In this document: piece by piece, positions 17,618 through 26,932 of the stretch
Numbering within the stretch: the stretch's first letter is position 1
How the letters are laid out: each line of letters opens with the position of its first letter
Origin: Variovorax sp. KBW07
GTDB taxonomy: Bacteria > Pseudomonadota > Gammaproteobacteria > Burkholderiales > Burkholderiaceae_C
DNA: 64,000 nucleotides
Assembly (NCBI RefSeq): GCF_003852515.1
Contig: NZ_QAJK01000052.1
Coordinates: forward strand, 52,631-116,630
Direction: 5' to 3'
Made by a program: the position numbers and the translations under genes
The notes under the pieces: generated by a model
Database searches by the model: none
What the model saw: only the letters and a program-made list of their open reading frames with translations
Told to the model about the DNA's origin: nothing

Positions 17618-19429
17618 ATGAATCACATCAGAAATTTTTCGATCATTGCGCACATCGACCATGGCAAGTCGACGCTCGCAGACCGTTTGATCCAGCGTTG
17701 CGGCGGCCTCGCCGAGCGTGAGATGGAAGCGCAGGTGCTCGACTCGATGGACATCGAAAAAGAGCGTGGGATAACCATCAAGGCACAGACCGCCGCACTG
17801 CACTACAAGGCACGCGATGGACAGGTCTACAACCTCAATCTGATCGACACGCCGGGCCACGTCGACTTCTCTTATGAAGTGAGCCGCTCGCTGTCGGCAT
17901 GCGAAGGCGCACTGCTCGTCGTCGATGCATCGCAAGGCGTCGAAGCGCAGACCGTCGCCAACTGCTACACCGCACTCGACCTCGGCGTCGAAGTGGTGCC
18001 GGTGCTCAACAAGATGGATCTGCCCAATGCGGATCCCGACAACGCGCGCACCGAAATCGAAGACGTGATCGGCATCGACGCGACCGATGCGATTCCGTGT
18101 TCGGCCAAGACCGGCATGGGCATCGACGACATCCTCGAAGCCGTCGTGCACAAGATGCCGGCGCCGCGCGGCAACCCCGACGGCCCGCTGCGCGCCATGA
18201 TCGTCGACAGCTGGTTCGATCCGTACGTCGGCGTCGTCATGCTGGTGCGCGTGGTCGATGGCCGGCTCGTGAAGGGCGAGCGCATCAAGATGATGGCGTC
18301 GGGCGCCATGTACAACGCCGACAGCGTCGGCGTGTTCACGCCCGCCAACGAACCACGCCCTTCGCTCGAAGCGGGCGAGGTGGGCTACATCATCGCGGGC
18401 ATCAAGGAACTGCAGGCCGCCAAGGTCGGCGACACCGTCACGCTGATCAAGCCCGGCACCGGCGGCGCGGCCGCCACGGCCACCGAAGCGCTGCCCGGTT
18501 TCAAGGAAATCCAGCCGCAGGTGTTCGCGGGCCTCTACCCGACCGAAGCCAGCGAGTACGACTCGCTGCGCGATGCGCTCGAAAAGCTCAAGCTCAACGA
18601 TTCGTCGCTGCGCTACGAGCCCGAAGTGAGCCAGGCGCTCGGCTTCGGTTTCCGTTGCGGCTTCCTGGGCCTGCTGCACATGGAGATCGTGCAGGAGCGG
18701 CTGGAGCGCGAGTTCGACCAGGACCTGATCACGACCGCGCCGAGCGTGGTCTACCAGGTGGTCAAGAACGATGGCGAAGTCATCATGGTCGAGAACCCGT
18801 CCAAGATGCCCGACGTCGGCCGCATGAGCGAGATCCGCGAGCCCATCGTCACCGTGCACCTGTACATGCCGCAGGAATACGTCGGCTCCGTCATGACACT
18901 GGCCAACCAGAAGCGCGGCGTGCAGATGAACATGGCCTACCACGGCCGCCAGGTCATGCTGACCTACGAGATGCCGCTCGGCGAAATCGTGCTCGACTTC
19001 TTCGACAAGCTGAAGTCGGTGAGCCGCGGCTACGCCTCCATGGACTACGAGTTCAAGGAGTACCGCGCCTCCGACGTGGTGAAGGTCGACATCCTGTTGA
19101 ACGGCGACAAGGTCGATGCGCTGTCCATCATCGTGCACCGCAGCCAGTCGCAGTACCGCGGCCGGGCGGTGGTCTCGAAGATGCGCGAGATCATTTCGCG
19201 CCAGATGTACGACGTGGCGATCCAGGCCGCCATCGGGGTCACCATCATTGCGCGTGAGACAATCAAGGCGCTTCGCAAGAACGTGCTCGCCAAGTGCTAT
19301 GGCGGCGACATCTCCCGCAAGAAGAAGCTGCTCGAGAAGCAGAAGGCGGGCAAGAAAAGAATGAAGCAGATCGGCTCTGTCGAGGTCCCGCAAGAGGCCT
19401 TCCTCGCGATTCTGCAAGTCGAAGACTGA
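17618..19429 (+). CDS. lepA: Elongation factor 4 (LepA)
   Basis: This 603 aa translational GTPase acts on stalled or initiating ribosomes. G motifs are visible: [33 protein letters not shown] and NKMDLPNAD. The EF4-specific C-terminal domain ends [18 protein letters not shown] 17618 is chosen over the TTG immediately upstream. It is followed by lepB after 8 bp, the conserved lepA-lepB pair. Confidence 0.97.
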   Translation: MNHIRNFSIIAHIDHGKSTLADRLIQRCGGLAEREMEAQVLDSMDIEKERGITIKAQTAALHYKARDGQVYNLNLIDTPGHVDFSYEVSRSLSACEGALLVVDASQGVEAQTVANCYTALDLGVEVVPVLNKMDLPNADPDNARTEIEDVIGIDATDAIPCSAKTGMGIDDILEAVVHKMPAPRGNPDGPLRAMIVDSWFDPYVGVVMLVRVVDGRLVKGERIKMMASGAMYNADSVGVFTPANEPRPSLEAGEVGYIIAGIKELQAAKVGDTVTLIKPGTGGAAATATEALPGFKEIQPQVFAGLYPTEASEYDSLRDALEKLKLNDSSLRYEPEVSQALGFGFRCGFLGLLHMEIVQERLEREFDQDLITTAPSVVYQVVKNDGEVIMVENPSKMPDVGRMSEIREPIVTVHLYMPQEYVGSVMTLANQKRGVQMNMAYHGRQVMLTYEMPLGEIVLDFFDKLKSVSRGYASMDYEFKEYRASDVVKVDILLNGDKVDALSIIVHRSQSQYRGRAVVSKMREIISRQMYDVAIQAAIGVTIIARETIKALRKNVLAKCYGGDISRKKKLLEKQKAGKKRMKQIGSVEVPQEAFLAILQVED

Positions 19430-19437
19430 TCAAAAAA

Positions 19438-20403
19438 ATGGCATTCATCACCTCCCTGGTCCTCGCGGCATTTGCCGGCTATGTCGGTGCCTGGTATTTC
19501 GGCGCGATCGAAGGCAACTTCGCACTGCTGCTGTTCCTGGCCACGGTGATCACCGGCTGCTACTGGCTGGCCGAGCGCTTCGTCTTCCTGCCGCGGCGCG
19601 AGCAGGCGGCCGCAAAGCTCGAGGCCACGCTGGCCGAGCGCAATGCGCGGCTGGCGGGGCAGGGCATCACGCAGGTCGACACCGTCGACGCCAAGGCGAG
19701 CGAGCGGCTGCTCATGCAGCCCTGGTGGCTCGACTGGACGGCCGGCCTGTTCCCCGTGATCCTGGTGGTGTTCCTGCTGCGCTCGTTCCTGTACGAGCCC
19801 TTCAAGATTCCGTCGGGCTCGATGATGCCCACGCTGCTGACCGGCGACCTGATCCTGGTCAACAAGTTCACCTATGGCCTGCGCCTGCCGGTCATCAACA
19901 CGAAGATCACCGACGGCACGCCGCTGGCGCGCGGCGACGTGGTGGTGTTCCGTTACCCGCCCAAGCCGAGCATGGACTACATCAAGCGCGTGGTCGGCAT
20001 TCCGGGCGACGAGGTGGCCTATCTCAACAAGAAGCTCACCATCAACGGCCAGCCGATTTCCAAGACGCCGGCCGCCGACTACCTCGATGGCGAGTCGATG
20101 CGCCTGCTCAAGCAGTTCGACGAAGACCTGAACGGCAAGCAGCACAAGATCCTCAACGACGATGCCGCGCCGTCCTTCGTGCCGGGCGCCAGCGATTTCC
20201 CGTTCCGCGAAAACTGCCGCTACTCGGTCGAAGGCGTGGTCTGCAAGGTGCCGGCCGGCCAATATTTCATGATGGGCGACAACCGCGATAATTCGGCGGA
20301 CTCGCGTTTCTGGGGCTTCGTGCCTGACCAGAACATCGTGGGCAGGGCGTTCCTGGTCTGGATGAACTTCGGTGATCCGGGGCGCATCGGTACATTTAAA
20401 TAA
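19438..20403 (+). CDS. lepB: Signal peptidase I
   Basis: LepB cleaves signal peptides of exported preproteins at the inner membrane. The 321 aa protein has N-terminal hydrophobic helices (about 3-22 and 28-46), a further helix at about 102-118, then the catalytic region. The nucleophile is Ser128 in PSGSMMPTL and the general base is Lys183 in YIKRVVGIPGDE. MGDNRDNSADSRFWGFVP (box E) is present. It is co-directional with lepA and the DUF4845 gene. Confidence 0.96.
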   Translation: MAFITSLVLAAFAGYVGAWYFGAIEGNFALLLFLATVITGCYWLAERFVFLPRREQAAAKLEATLAERNARLAGQGITQVDTVDAKASERLLMQPWWLDWTAGLFPVILVVFLLRSFLYEPFKIPSGSMMPTLLTGDLILVNKFTYGLRLPVINTKITDGTPLARGDVVVFRYPPKPSMDYIKRVVGIPGDEVAYLNKKLTINGQPISKTPAADYLDGESMRLLKQFDEDLNGKQHKILNDDAAPSFVPGASDFPFRENCRYSVEGVVCKVPAGQYFMMGDNRDNSADSRFWGFVPDQNIVGRAFLVWMNFGDPGRIGTFK

Positions 20404-20434
20404 GCAGTCAGAACTGTACGAGGGGTAAGAGGGC

Positions 20435-20803
20435 ATGAGAACAAACCGGTCCATCCGCAGCAGGGCCGCGCAACAGCGCGGTATCTCATTCATCGGCCTG
20501 GTGTTTGTCGCGGTCGTGCTCGGCTGCCTGGGCGTGGTCGTCGCGCAGGTCATTCCGACGCTGATCGAATGGCAGGCCATCGACAAGGCTGTCAACAAGG
20601 CCAAGGAAGGCTCCACGGTGCCCGAAGTACGCGCCATCTTCGATCGTTCGCAGGCCATCGACGACTTCAAGTCGATCAGCGGCAAGGATCTCGAGATCAA
20701 GAAGGTGGGCGACAAGGTCGTGGTCTCGTACGCGTACGAACGCGAGATTCCCCTGTTCGGACCAGCCTACCTGACCCTCAAGTACAAGGGCCAGTCCCGC
20801 TGA
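20435..20803 (+). CDS. DUF4845 membrane protein
   Basis: This 122 aa protein has one N-terminal transmembrane helix (about 19-41, after [17 protein letters not shown]) and a small soluble domain, matching the DUF4845 family. In betaproteobacteria this family is regularly found between lepB and rnc. The QRG-S-F start resembles the N-terminus of pilin-like proteins, but there is no clear prepilin peptidase site. Function is unknown. Confidence 0.85.
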   Translation: MRTNRSIRSRAAQQRGISFIGLVFVAVVLGCLGVVVAQVIPTLIEWQAIDKAVNKAKEGSTVPEVRAIFDRSQAIDDFKSISGKDLEIKKVGDKVVVSYAYEREIPLFGPAYLTLKYKGQSR

Positions 20804-20820
20804 ACGCGGCGCTTAAAAAG

Positions 20821-21507
20821 GTGGACGGCAGCCTCGTCGCGCTGCAAGCGCGTCTCCAGCACACGTTCTCCGACGCCCGGCTGCTCCAGCTCGCGCTCAC
20901 GCACCGCAGCTTCTCGGCCGACCACAACGAGCGCCTCGAGTTTCTCGGCGACTCGGTGCTGAACCTTGCTGTCTCGCACCTGCTCTACACCCGGCTTTCG
21001 GCGCTGCCCGAGGGCGACCTGTCGCGCGTGCGGGCCAACCTGGTCAAGCAGGACACCCTGCACCGGCTGGCGCTCGAGCTGGCGATATCGCCGCTGCTGC
21101 GGCTCGGCGAAGGCGAAGCCCGTTCGGGCGGCCCCAACCGGCCGTCGATCCTGGCCGACGCGCTCGAAGCGCTGATCGGCGCGGTTTACCTGGACGCCGG
21201 CTTTGCAGCCGCCCAGGCGCTGGTGCACCGGCTGTACGAGTCGGTCGAAATCACCCCGCGCATGGAAGCCGCGGCCAAGGATCCGAAGACCGAATTGCAG
21301 GAATGGCTGCAGGGTCACAAAATGAAGCTGCCGGTGTACCGCGTGGCAGCGACGCTGGGCGCAGCGCACAAGCAGACATTCGATGTCGAGTGCGAGGTGC
21401 CCGAGTTGGGCCTTCGCGAACGCGGCATCGGCGGCTCGCGCCGCGCCGGCGAGCAGGCTGCCGCGGCCGCCATGTTGATCCGGCTCAAGGCACGCGGTGC
21501 CGCGTGA
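20821..21507 (+). CDS. rnc: Ribonuclease III
   Basis: RNase III cleaves double-stranded RNA, including rRNA precursors. The 228 aa protein has the signature [13 protein letters not shown] and the second acidic cluster in [17 protein letters not shown]-terminal dsRNA-binding domain ([17 protein letters not shown]...[10 protein letters not shown]) follows. The GTG at 20821 gives the usual length; there is no strong Shine-Dalgarno, and translation may be coupled to the DUF4845 stop 17 bp upstream. Confidence 0.95.
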   Translation: MDGSLVALQARLQHTFSDARLLQLALTHRSFSADHNERLEFLGDSVLNLAVSHLLYTRLSALPEGDLSRVRANLVKQDTLHRLALELAISPLLRLGEGEARSGGPNRPSILADALEALIGAVYLDAGFAAAQALVHRLYESVEITPRMEAAAKDPKTELQEWLQGHKMKLPVYRVAATLGAAHKQTFDVECEVPELGLRERGIGGSRRAGEQAAAAAMLIRLKARGAA

Positions 21508-21514
21508 AAACACA

Positions 21515-22504
21515 ATGAACGATGCTATCAATCCCGTAGCGGGACCCGAAGACACAACCGGTGACATGACGGGCGATACAGCCGGCGACGCCGCTGCAAC
21601 CGGGCCGCAGCACTGCGGCCTCATCGCCATCGTCGGCAAGCCCAATGTGGGCAAGTCGACGCTGCTCAATGCGCTGGTCGGCCAGAAGATCAGCATCACC
21701 TCGCGCAAGGCGCAGACCACGCGCCACCGCATCACCGGCATGCGCACGCTGGGCGCCACGCAGTTCGTGTTCGTCGACACGCCGGGCTTCCAGACCCTGC
21801 ATGCCAACGCGCTGAACAAGTCGCTCAACAAGACCGTGCAGGGCGCGGTCGGCGACGTCGACCTGATTCTTTTCGTGGTCGAGGCCGGCAGCTTCACGCC
21901 GGCCGACGAGCGCGTGCTCAAGCTGCTCGGCAAGGGCATCCCGACCGTGCTGCTGGCCAACAAGCTCGACAACGTGCACCGCCGTGGCGACATCGCGCCC
22001 TGGCTGCAGACCATGCAGGGCAAGCACAGCTTTGCCGAGTTCGTGCCGATGTCGGCCAAGAACGCGAAAGACGTCGAGCGCCTGTTTGGTATCTGCGAGA
22101 AGTACCTGCCCGAACAACCCTGGTTCTATGCCGAGGACGAGCTCACCGACCGCAGCGAGAAATTCCTTGCCGGCGAACTGGTGCGCGAGAAGCTGTTCCG
22201 CCTGACCGGCGACGAACTGCCCTACACCTCGACCGTGATCATCGACAAGTTCGAGGAAGAGCCGCCCCAGAAAAAGGGCCAGAAGCGCCTGCTGCGCATT
22301 GCCGCCACCATCGTGGTCGAGCGCGACGGCCACAAGGCCATGGTGATCGGCGACAAGGGCGAGCGCATCAAGCGCATCGGTATGGAAACCCGCGTCGAGC
22401 TCGAAAAGCTGGCCGACGCCAAGGTGTTCCTCGAACTGTGGGTCAAGGTGCGCTCGGGCTGGGCCGACGACGAAGCCCGCGTACGCTCGTTCGGCTACGA
22501 ATGA
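21515..22504 (+). CDS. era: GTPase Era
   Basis: Era is an essential GTPase that binds the 3' end of 16S rRNA during 30S assembly. The 329 aa protein has a Thr/Gly/Asp-rich N-terminal extension of about 35 residues, then [19 protein letters not shown] and NKLDN. A C-terminal KH domain ([24 protein letters not shown]) follows. It sits 7 bp after rnc, the conserved rnc-era pair. Confidence 0.96.
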   Translation: MNDAINPVAGPEDTTGDMTGDTAGDAAATGPQHCGLIAIVGKPNVGKSTLLNALVGQKISITSRKAQTTRHRITGMRTLGATQFVFVDTPGFQTLHANALNKSLNKTVQGAVGDVDLILFVVEAGSFTPADERVLKLLGKGIPTVLLANKLDNVHRRGDIAPWLQTMQGKHSFAEFVPMSAKNAKDVERLFGICEKYLPEQPWFYAEDELTDRSEKFLAGELVREKLFRLTGDELPYTSTVIIDKFEEEPPQKKGQKRLLRIAATIVVERDGHKAMVIGDKGERIKRIGMETRVELEKLADAKVFLELWVKVRSGWADDEARVRSFGYE

Positions 22505-22505
22505 A

Positions 22506-23279
22506 GTGGCCGCTGCCCACCGCGTTTCGCACGAGCCGGCGTACGTGCTCCATCGCTACGACTGGAGCGAGTCGAGCCTGATTCTCGAGGTCTTCACCCG
22601 CCACCACGGGCGCATCGCGCTCGTGGCCAAGGGGGCGAAGCGGCCGAGTTCCAACTTCCGGCCGGTGCTGCTGCCGTTGCAGCCCCTGCAGCTCAACTAC
22701 GGCGGCGATGCCGAAATCCGCACGCTCAAGGGCGCCGAGTGGATGGGCGGCCATGTCATGCCCACCGGCGAGTCGCTGATGTCGGGCTACTACGTCAACG
22801 AACTGCTGCTGCGCCTGCTGGCGCGCGACGACGCCCACGAGGCGCTGTTCGATGCCTACGCCGGCGTGGTGCAGGTGCTGGCGGGCGACCATGCCGGCGC
22901 CCAAGCAGCCACCCAGGCCGCGGCGCTGCGGGCCTTCGAGCTGTTGCTGCTGCGCGAGGTCGGCCTGCTGCCCGCCCTCGACGTCCAGACCCTCACGCTC
23001 GAGCCGCTCTCGGCCAGGGGCCGCTACAGCCTCGTGCCGGAAGCCGGGTTGCGGCAGGCCGCAAAAGACGAAGCCGCGCTGGCCGGTGCCGACTGGCAGT
23101 CCCTGCAAGGCGTGCTCGACGACCGCGCTCCTTTCACCGCCACGCTGCGCGAAATTGCCACCATGAATACCGGCAGCAACAGTGCCCTGCGAAACCAGCT
23201 GCGCGCCTTGCTCAACTACCATTGCGGCGTGTCCACGCTGCGCACGCGGCAAATGATGAGAGATCTGCAAGCACTATGA
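22506..23279 (+). CDS. recO: DNA repair protein RecO
   Basis: RecO anneals single strands and, with RecR, loads RecA at gaps. The 257 aa protein begins with an OB fold ([37 protein letters not shown]) and has a helical C-terminal domain. The GTG start is one base after the era stop. The usual RecO zinc-type cysteines are not obvious. Its stop overlaps the pdxJ ATG (ATGA). Confidence 0.93.
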   Translation: MAAAHRVSHEPAYVLHRYDWSESSLILEVFTRHHGRIALVAKGAKRPSSNFRPVLLPLQPLQLNYGGDAEIRTLKGAEWMGGHVMPTGESLMSGYYVNELLLRLLARDDAHEALFDAYAGVVQVLAGDHAGAQAATQAAALRAFELLLLREVGLLPALDVQTLTLEPLSARGRYSLVPEAGLRQAAKDEAALAGADWQSLQGVLDDRAPFTATLREIATMNTGSNSALRNQLRALLNYHCGVSTLRTRQMMRDLQAL

Positions 23280-24040
23280 GCACTTCAGGCAACGCCGGTA
23301 CCACCTCGCTGTCGGTCAACCTCAACAAGGTGGCCCTGGTCCGCAACACCCGCCACCTGGGCATTCCGAGCGTGGTGAAGGCTGCGCAGGCCTGCCTGGC
23401 GGCCGGCGCGCAGGGCATTACCGTGCATCCGCGGCCCGACGCCCGCCACATCCGCGCGCACGACGTCAGCGACCTGTCGGCGCTGCTGGCAAAAGACTGG
23501 CCGGCGATCGAATTCAACATCGAAGGCAACCCGTTCCAGAACCTGATGGACTTCGTGCGCGCGCTCAAGCCGCACCAGGCCACCTTCGTGCCCGACAGCG
23601 AAACCCAGTCGACCAGCGACCATGGCTGGACCTTCCCCGACGACGCCGAGCGCCTGCGCCCGCTGATCGCCGAGGCCAAGGCCCTGGGCGTGCGCGTCAG
23701 CCTGTTCATGGACCCGATTCCCGAGATGATGGCGGCGGTCAAGGCCGTGGGCGCCGACCGTGTCGAGCTCTACACCGAAAGCTACGCCGCATCGCGCGGC
23801 ACCCCCGACGAAGCGTCCGTGCTCGCACGCTTCACTGCCTCGGCACAAGCGGCGCATGCGGCGGGCCTGGGCGTCAACGCCGGCCACGACCTGAGCCGCG
23901 ACAACCTCACTGCCTTCCTGCGCGCGGTGCCCGGCGTGCATGAAGTCTCGATCGGCCACGCCTTCGTGGCCGACGCACTCGAGTTCGGCTACACGGCCAC
24001 CACGCGGGAGTACCTGCGCTGCATCAGCGAGGCGCAGTGA
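23276..24040 (+). CDS. pdxJ: Pyridoxine 5'-phosphate synthase
   Basis: PdxJ condenses 3-amino-2-oxopropyl phosphate with 1-deoxyxylulose 5-phosphate, the last ring-forming step of DXP-dependent vitamin B6 synthesis. The 254 aa TIM-barrel protein has [35 protein letters not shown] and [10 protein letters not shown]. The start overlaps the recO stop by 4 bp. The gene is followed by acpS after 13 bp, a classical arrangement. Confidence 0.96.
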   Translation: MSTSGNAGTTSLSVNLNKVALVRNTRHLGIPSVVKAAQACLAAGAQGITVHPRPDARHIRAHDVSDLSALLAKDWPAIEFNIEGNPFQNLMDFVRALKPHQATFVPDSETQSTSDHGWTFPDDAERLRPLIAEAKALGVRVSLFMDPIPEMMAAVKAVGADRVELYTESYAASRGTPDEASVLARFTASAQAAHAAGLGVNAGHDLSRDNLTAFLRAVPGVHEVSIGHAFVADALEFGYTATTREYLRCISEAQ

Positions 24041-24053
24041 ACGCCGGCGCCGC

Positions 24054-24491
24054 ATGATCTACGGCATTGGCACCGACATCTGCGACCTGCGTCGCATCGC
24101 CGCGACCTTCGAGCGCCAGGGCGAACGTTTTGCCCGCAAGGTGCTGTGCGACGCCGAATTCGCGGTCTGGAAGGCCCGCAGCGCACGCTGGCCCAAGCGC
24201 GGCCTCAGCTACCTTGCCACCCGTTTCTCCGCCAAAGAGGCCTTCAGCAAGGCCATTGGCATGGGCATGCGCATGCCCATGACCTGGCGGTCGTGCGAGA
24301 TCGCGAACCTTCGCAGCGGCAAGCCGGTGATCGTGCTGCATGGCGAACTCAAGGAATGGTTCGAGGCCAAGGGGCTCACGGCCCATGTCACCGTGACCGA
24401 CGAAACCGAATACGCGGCGAGCTTCGTCGTGGTCGAGCACAAGAGCAGCGACAACAGCACCAGCATCAGCATCAGCAGCAGCGACGCATGA
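24054..24491 (+). CDS. acpS: Holo-ACP synthase
   Basis: AcpS transfers 4'-phosphopantetheine from CoA to Ser37 of AcpP. The 145 aa protein has the Mg-binding [12 protein letters not shown] motif and [12 protein letters not shown], the two AcpS signatures. It is longer than E. coli AcpS (126 aa), largely owing to a Ser/Asp tail ([15 protein letters not shown]) that looks unstructured. Its stop overlaps the nagZ start by 4 bp. Confidence 0.95.
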   Translation: MIYGIGTDICDLRRIAATFERQGERFARKVLCDAEFAVWKARSARWPKRGLSYLATRFSAKEAFSKAIGMGMRMPMTWRSCEIANLRSGKPVIVLHGELKEWFEAKGLTAHVTVTDETEYAASFVVVEHKSSDNSTSISISSSDA

Positions 24492-25579
24492 CGAACCCGA
24501 TTCCCCCCGTCCATTCGCCGTTGATCGTCGACGTGGCCGGCACCGAACTGAACGCGGCCGACCGCCGGCGGCTGGCCGATCCGCTGGTCGGCGGCGTGAT
24601 CCATTTCGCGCGCAACTGGCAAGACCGCACGCAGATGACCGCGCTCAATGCCGAGATCAAGGCGATCCGGCCCGACCTGCTGATCTGCGTGGACCACGAA
24701 GGCGGGCGCGTGCAGCGCTTTCGCACCGATGGCTTCACGCGGCTGCCGTCGATGCGCGCCCTGGGCGAGCTGTGGATGCGCGACGCCATGCAGGCCACCA
24801 AGGCTGCCACGGCGACCGGCCTGGTGCTGGCCGCCGAACTGCGCGCGTGCGGCGTCGACTTCAGCTTTGCGCCGGTGCTCGACCTGGACTACGGCGGCAG
24901 CAGCGTCATCGGCACGCGCAGCTTTCATCGCGACCCGCGCATGGTCGCGCTGCTGGCCAAGAGCGTCATGCACGGCATGCTGCAGGCAGACATGCGCAAC
25001 TGCGGCAAGCATTTCCCGGGGCACGGCTTCGTGACCGCCGATTCGCACGTCGAAATCCCCGTCGACAAGCGCGGCCTGAAAGCCATCCTGGCCGACGATG
25101 CGCGGCCCTACGACTGGCTGGCGGGCACGCTCACCGCGGTGATGCCGGCGCACGTGATCTACCCGAAGGTCGACAAGCGGCCAGCCGGGTTCTCCACCAA
25201 GTGGCTGCAAGACATCCTGCGGCAGCGGCTCGGTTTCGACGGCGTGATCTTCAGCGACGACCTCAGCATGGAGGCCGGGCGCTATATCGACGGCCAGTTG
25301 CTCAGCTACGCCGATGCCGCCCTGGCGGCCATCGAGGCGGGTTGCGACCTGGCGTTGCTGTGCAACCAGAGCATCGGCGACGGTGCTCCGCTCGACGCCT
25401 TGCTGAAAGATTTCGGCGCGGCCCGCGATGCCGGGCGCTGGGCGGGCGATGCCGCCAGCGAGGCGCGCCGGCGCGCGCTGCTGCCCCGTTCGGCAGCGGT
25501 GCCGTGGTCGTCGCTCGCTGATTCAACGCCCTACCAGGGCGCCAGGCGCCTCCTGTCGCGAAGCGGCCTGGTGGAGTAG
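24488..25579 (+). CDS. nagZ: Beta-N-acetylhexosaminidase NagZ
   Basis: This GH3 enzyme releases GlcNAc from GlcNAc-anhydroMurNAc peptides in cytoplasmic peptidoglycan recycling. The 363 aa protein contains [12 protein letters not shown], the catalytic Asp/His loop in [18 protein letters not shown], and the nucleophile Asp in FSDDLSMEA. The start overlaps acpS (ATGA). It is the last gene of the lepA-nagZ run. Confidence 0.95.
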   Translation: MTNPIPPVHSPLIVDVAGTELNAADRRRLADPLVGGVIHFARNWQDRTQMTALNAEIKAIRPDLLICVDHEGGRVQRFRTDGFTRLPSMRALGELWMRDAMQATKAATATGLVLAAELRACGVDFSFAPVLDLDYGGSSVIGTRSFHRDPRMVALLAKSVMHGMLQADMRNCGKHFPGHGFVTADSHVEIPVDKRGLKAILADDARPYDWLAGTLTAVMPAHVIYPKVDKRPAGFSTKWLQDILRQRLGFDGVIFSDDLSMEAGRYIDGQLLSYADAALAAIEAGCDLALLCNQSIGDGAPLDALLKDFGAARDAGRWAGDAASEARRRALLPRSAAVPWSSLADSTPYQGARRLLSRSGLVE

Positions 25580-25582
25580 TCC

Positions 25583-26932
25583 ATGCCTTTGTGCCTCAGC
25601 TTCTTTGCACACAAGGACGAGGCCGTGTTGCGCAACCATGCGCACTATTGCCGGCTGTTCGGCTACCCGCACCAATGGGTCGAGGCGGACCGCCTGCGCC
25701 ACCCGGCGTTGCTCGCCAGCGCGCGCTACAGCCAGATGCTGCGCCATCTGCGCACGCTGCCCGAGAACGACTGGCTCCTGTTCCTCGATGGCGACTCGGT
25801 GGTGTTCCACCCCGTGGCCATCGACACCCTGATGCAGGACCGCGATGCACTGGTCGTGGAAGGGCCGCCCACCGGCGACCGCAGAGGCCCCGCGATGACC
25901 AACATGGCGGTGCTGCGCAACACCGCCGCCAACCGCGCGGCGCTGCACCAGCTGATGGGCGACGCAGGCAATGCCGTGGCCCTGGTGAACCCGTCGATCG
26001 ACGAAGCCGCGCGGCTGGGCCCGCTCGGCCTGCTCGAATGCAACGCCATGGTCGGCGACATCTACGTCAACGTTTCCTGGCGCATTCCGCAGTGGTTCCA
26101 GGCGCGCATCTTCGTCGTCAACCTGGCGCCCTTGCCGGTTGCCATGCCCGAGGGGCGGTGGCGCGACGAGGTGCTGCACGACCCCAACCTTCAAGACCTG
26201 CTGGCGGCGCAGGTCACCAATGCGCTCGTGCATGGGCATCCCGTGCTGCAGCCCGCGGCGTTCCCCGCGCTGTCGGACGACGCCATGTCGAGCTACAACG
26301 CCGGCGCTCAGATTGCCTTCGTCACGCTGTACACCCACCATGTCGCCAGCTACGCGCGGGTCTCCGAGCACAACGTGAAGCGCTACTGCGACCGGCACGG
26401 CTACGCCTATCACGTGTACCGCGCCGTGCCCGACGCGGTCGGCCCGGGCATCGGTGGATCGTGGGTTCGCAGCTGGCTGCTGCAGCAGCACATCGCCCAT
26501 CACCAGTGGGTGATCTGGGTCGATGCCGACACCCTTTTTCTCAACCAGGCCCGCCGCATCGATGAACTGCTCGAAGGGCGCGACCTGCTGCTGGCAAAGG
26601 ACGTGGGCGGCTGGTCCTTCAATTCGGGCGTGATGGGTTTTCGGAATACGGCGCGCAATGCAGAGCTGCTCGCGCGCATCTGGCAGCGCATCGGCGAGGT
26701 CGACGACAAATCGGCGGTCTACAGCAGCCAGGGCGACCAGTACTACACCAACCAGGTGTTGTCGGAAGAGGGGCTGGTGGACGACCGTGTCATCGTCGAC
26801 AACCTCAGCATCAACACGCCGCCGTGCCTGGCCTCGGACGAGACGCTGCTGGTGCACTTCATCAACCTCGACGAGCCGTACCGCTCGGCCTACATGGCCT
26901 CGATGGACGCGGCCTCCCAGCGGCTGCGCTAG
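25583..26932 (+). CDS. Tandem two-domain glycosyltransferase-like protein
   Basis: This 449 aa protein appears to be two related domains in tandem. Each half begins with FFAHKDEAVLRNHAHYC or FVTLYTHHVASYARVSEHN, and each reaches a hydrophobic strand ending in DxD: WLLFLDGDSVVF (Asp69/Asp71) and WVIWVDADTLFL (Asp314/Asp316). The C-terminal half, with WSFNSGVMGFRNT and YSSQGDQYYTNQVL, resembles GT34-type (galactosyl/mannosyl) transferases. There is no signal peptide. It starts 3 bp after nagZ. Acceptor and sugar are unknown, and the first half may be a degenerate copy. Confidence 0.7.
   Translation: MPLCLSFFAHKDEAVLRNHAHYCRLFGYPHQWVEADRLRHPALLASARYSQMLRHLRTLPENDWLLFLDGDSVVFHPVAIDTLMQDRDALVVEGPPTGDRRGPAMTNMAVLRNTAANRAALHQLMGDAGNAVALVNPSIDEAARLGPLGLLECNAMVGDIYVNVSWRIPQWFQARIFVVNLAPLPVAMPEGRWRDEVLHDPNLQDLLAAQVTNALVHGHPVLQPAAFPALSDDAMSSYNAGAQIAFVTLYTHHVASYARVSEHNVKRYCDRHGYAYHVYRAVPDAVGPGIGGSWVRSWLLQQHIAHHQWVIWVDADTLFLNQARRIDELLEGRDLLLAKDVGGWSFNSGVMGFRNTARNAELLARIWQRIGEVDDKSAVYSSQGDQYYTNQVLSEEGLVDDRVIVDNLSINTPPCLASDETLLVHFINLDEPYRSAYMASMDAASQRLR

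Noticed and set aside
17307-17618. 103-codon frame with a good Shine-Dalgarno before lepA
   Set aside because: It runs through a strong terminator and has no recognisable family. Its codon use in the second half does not look coding. It is kept only as part of the non-coding stretch.
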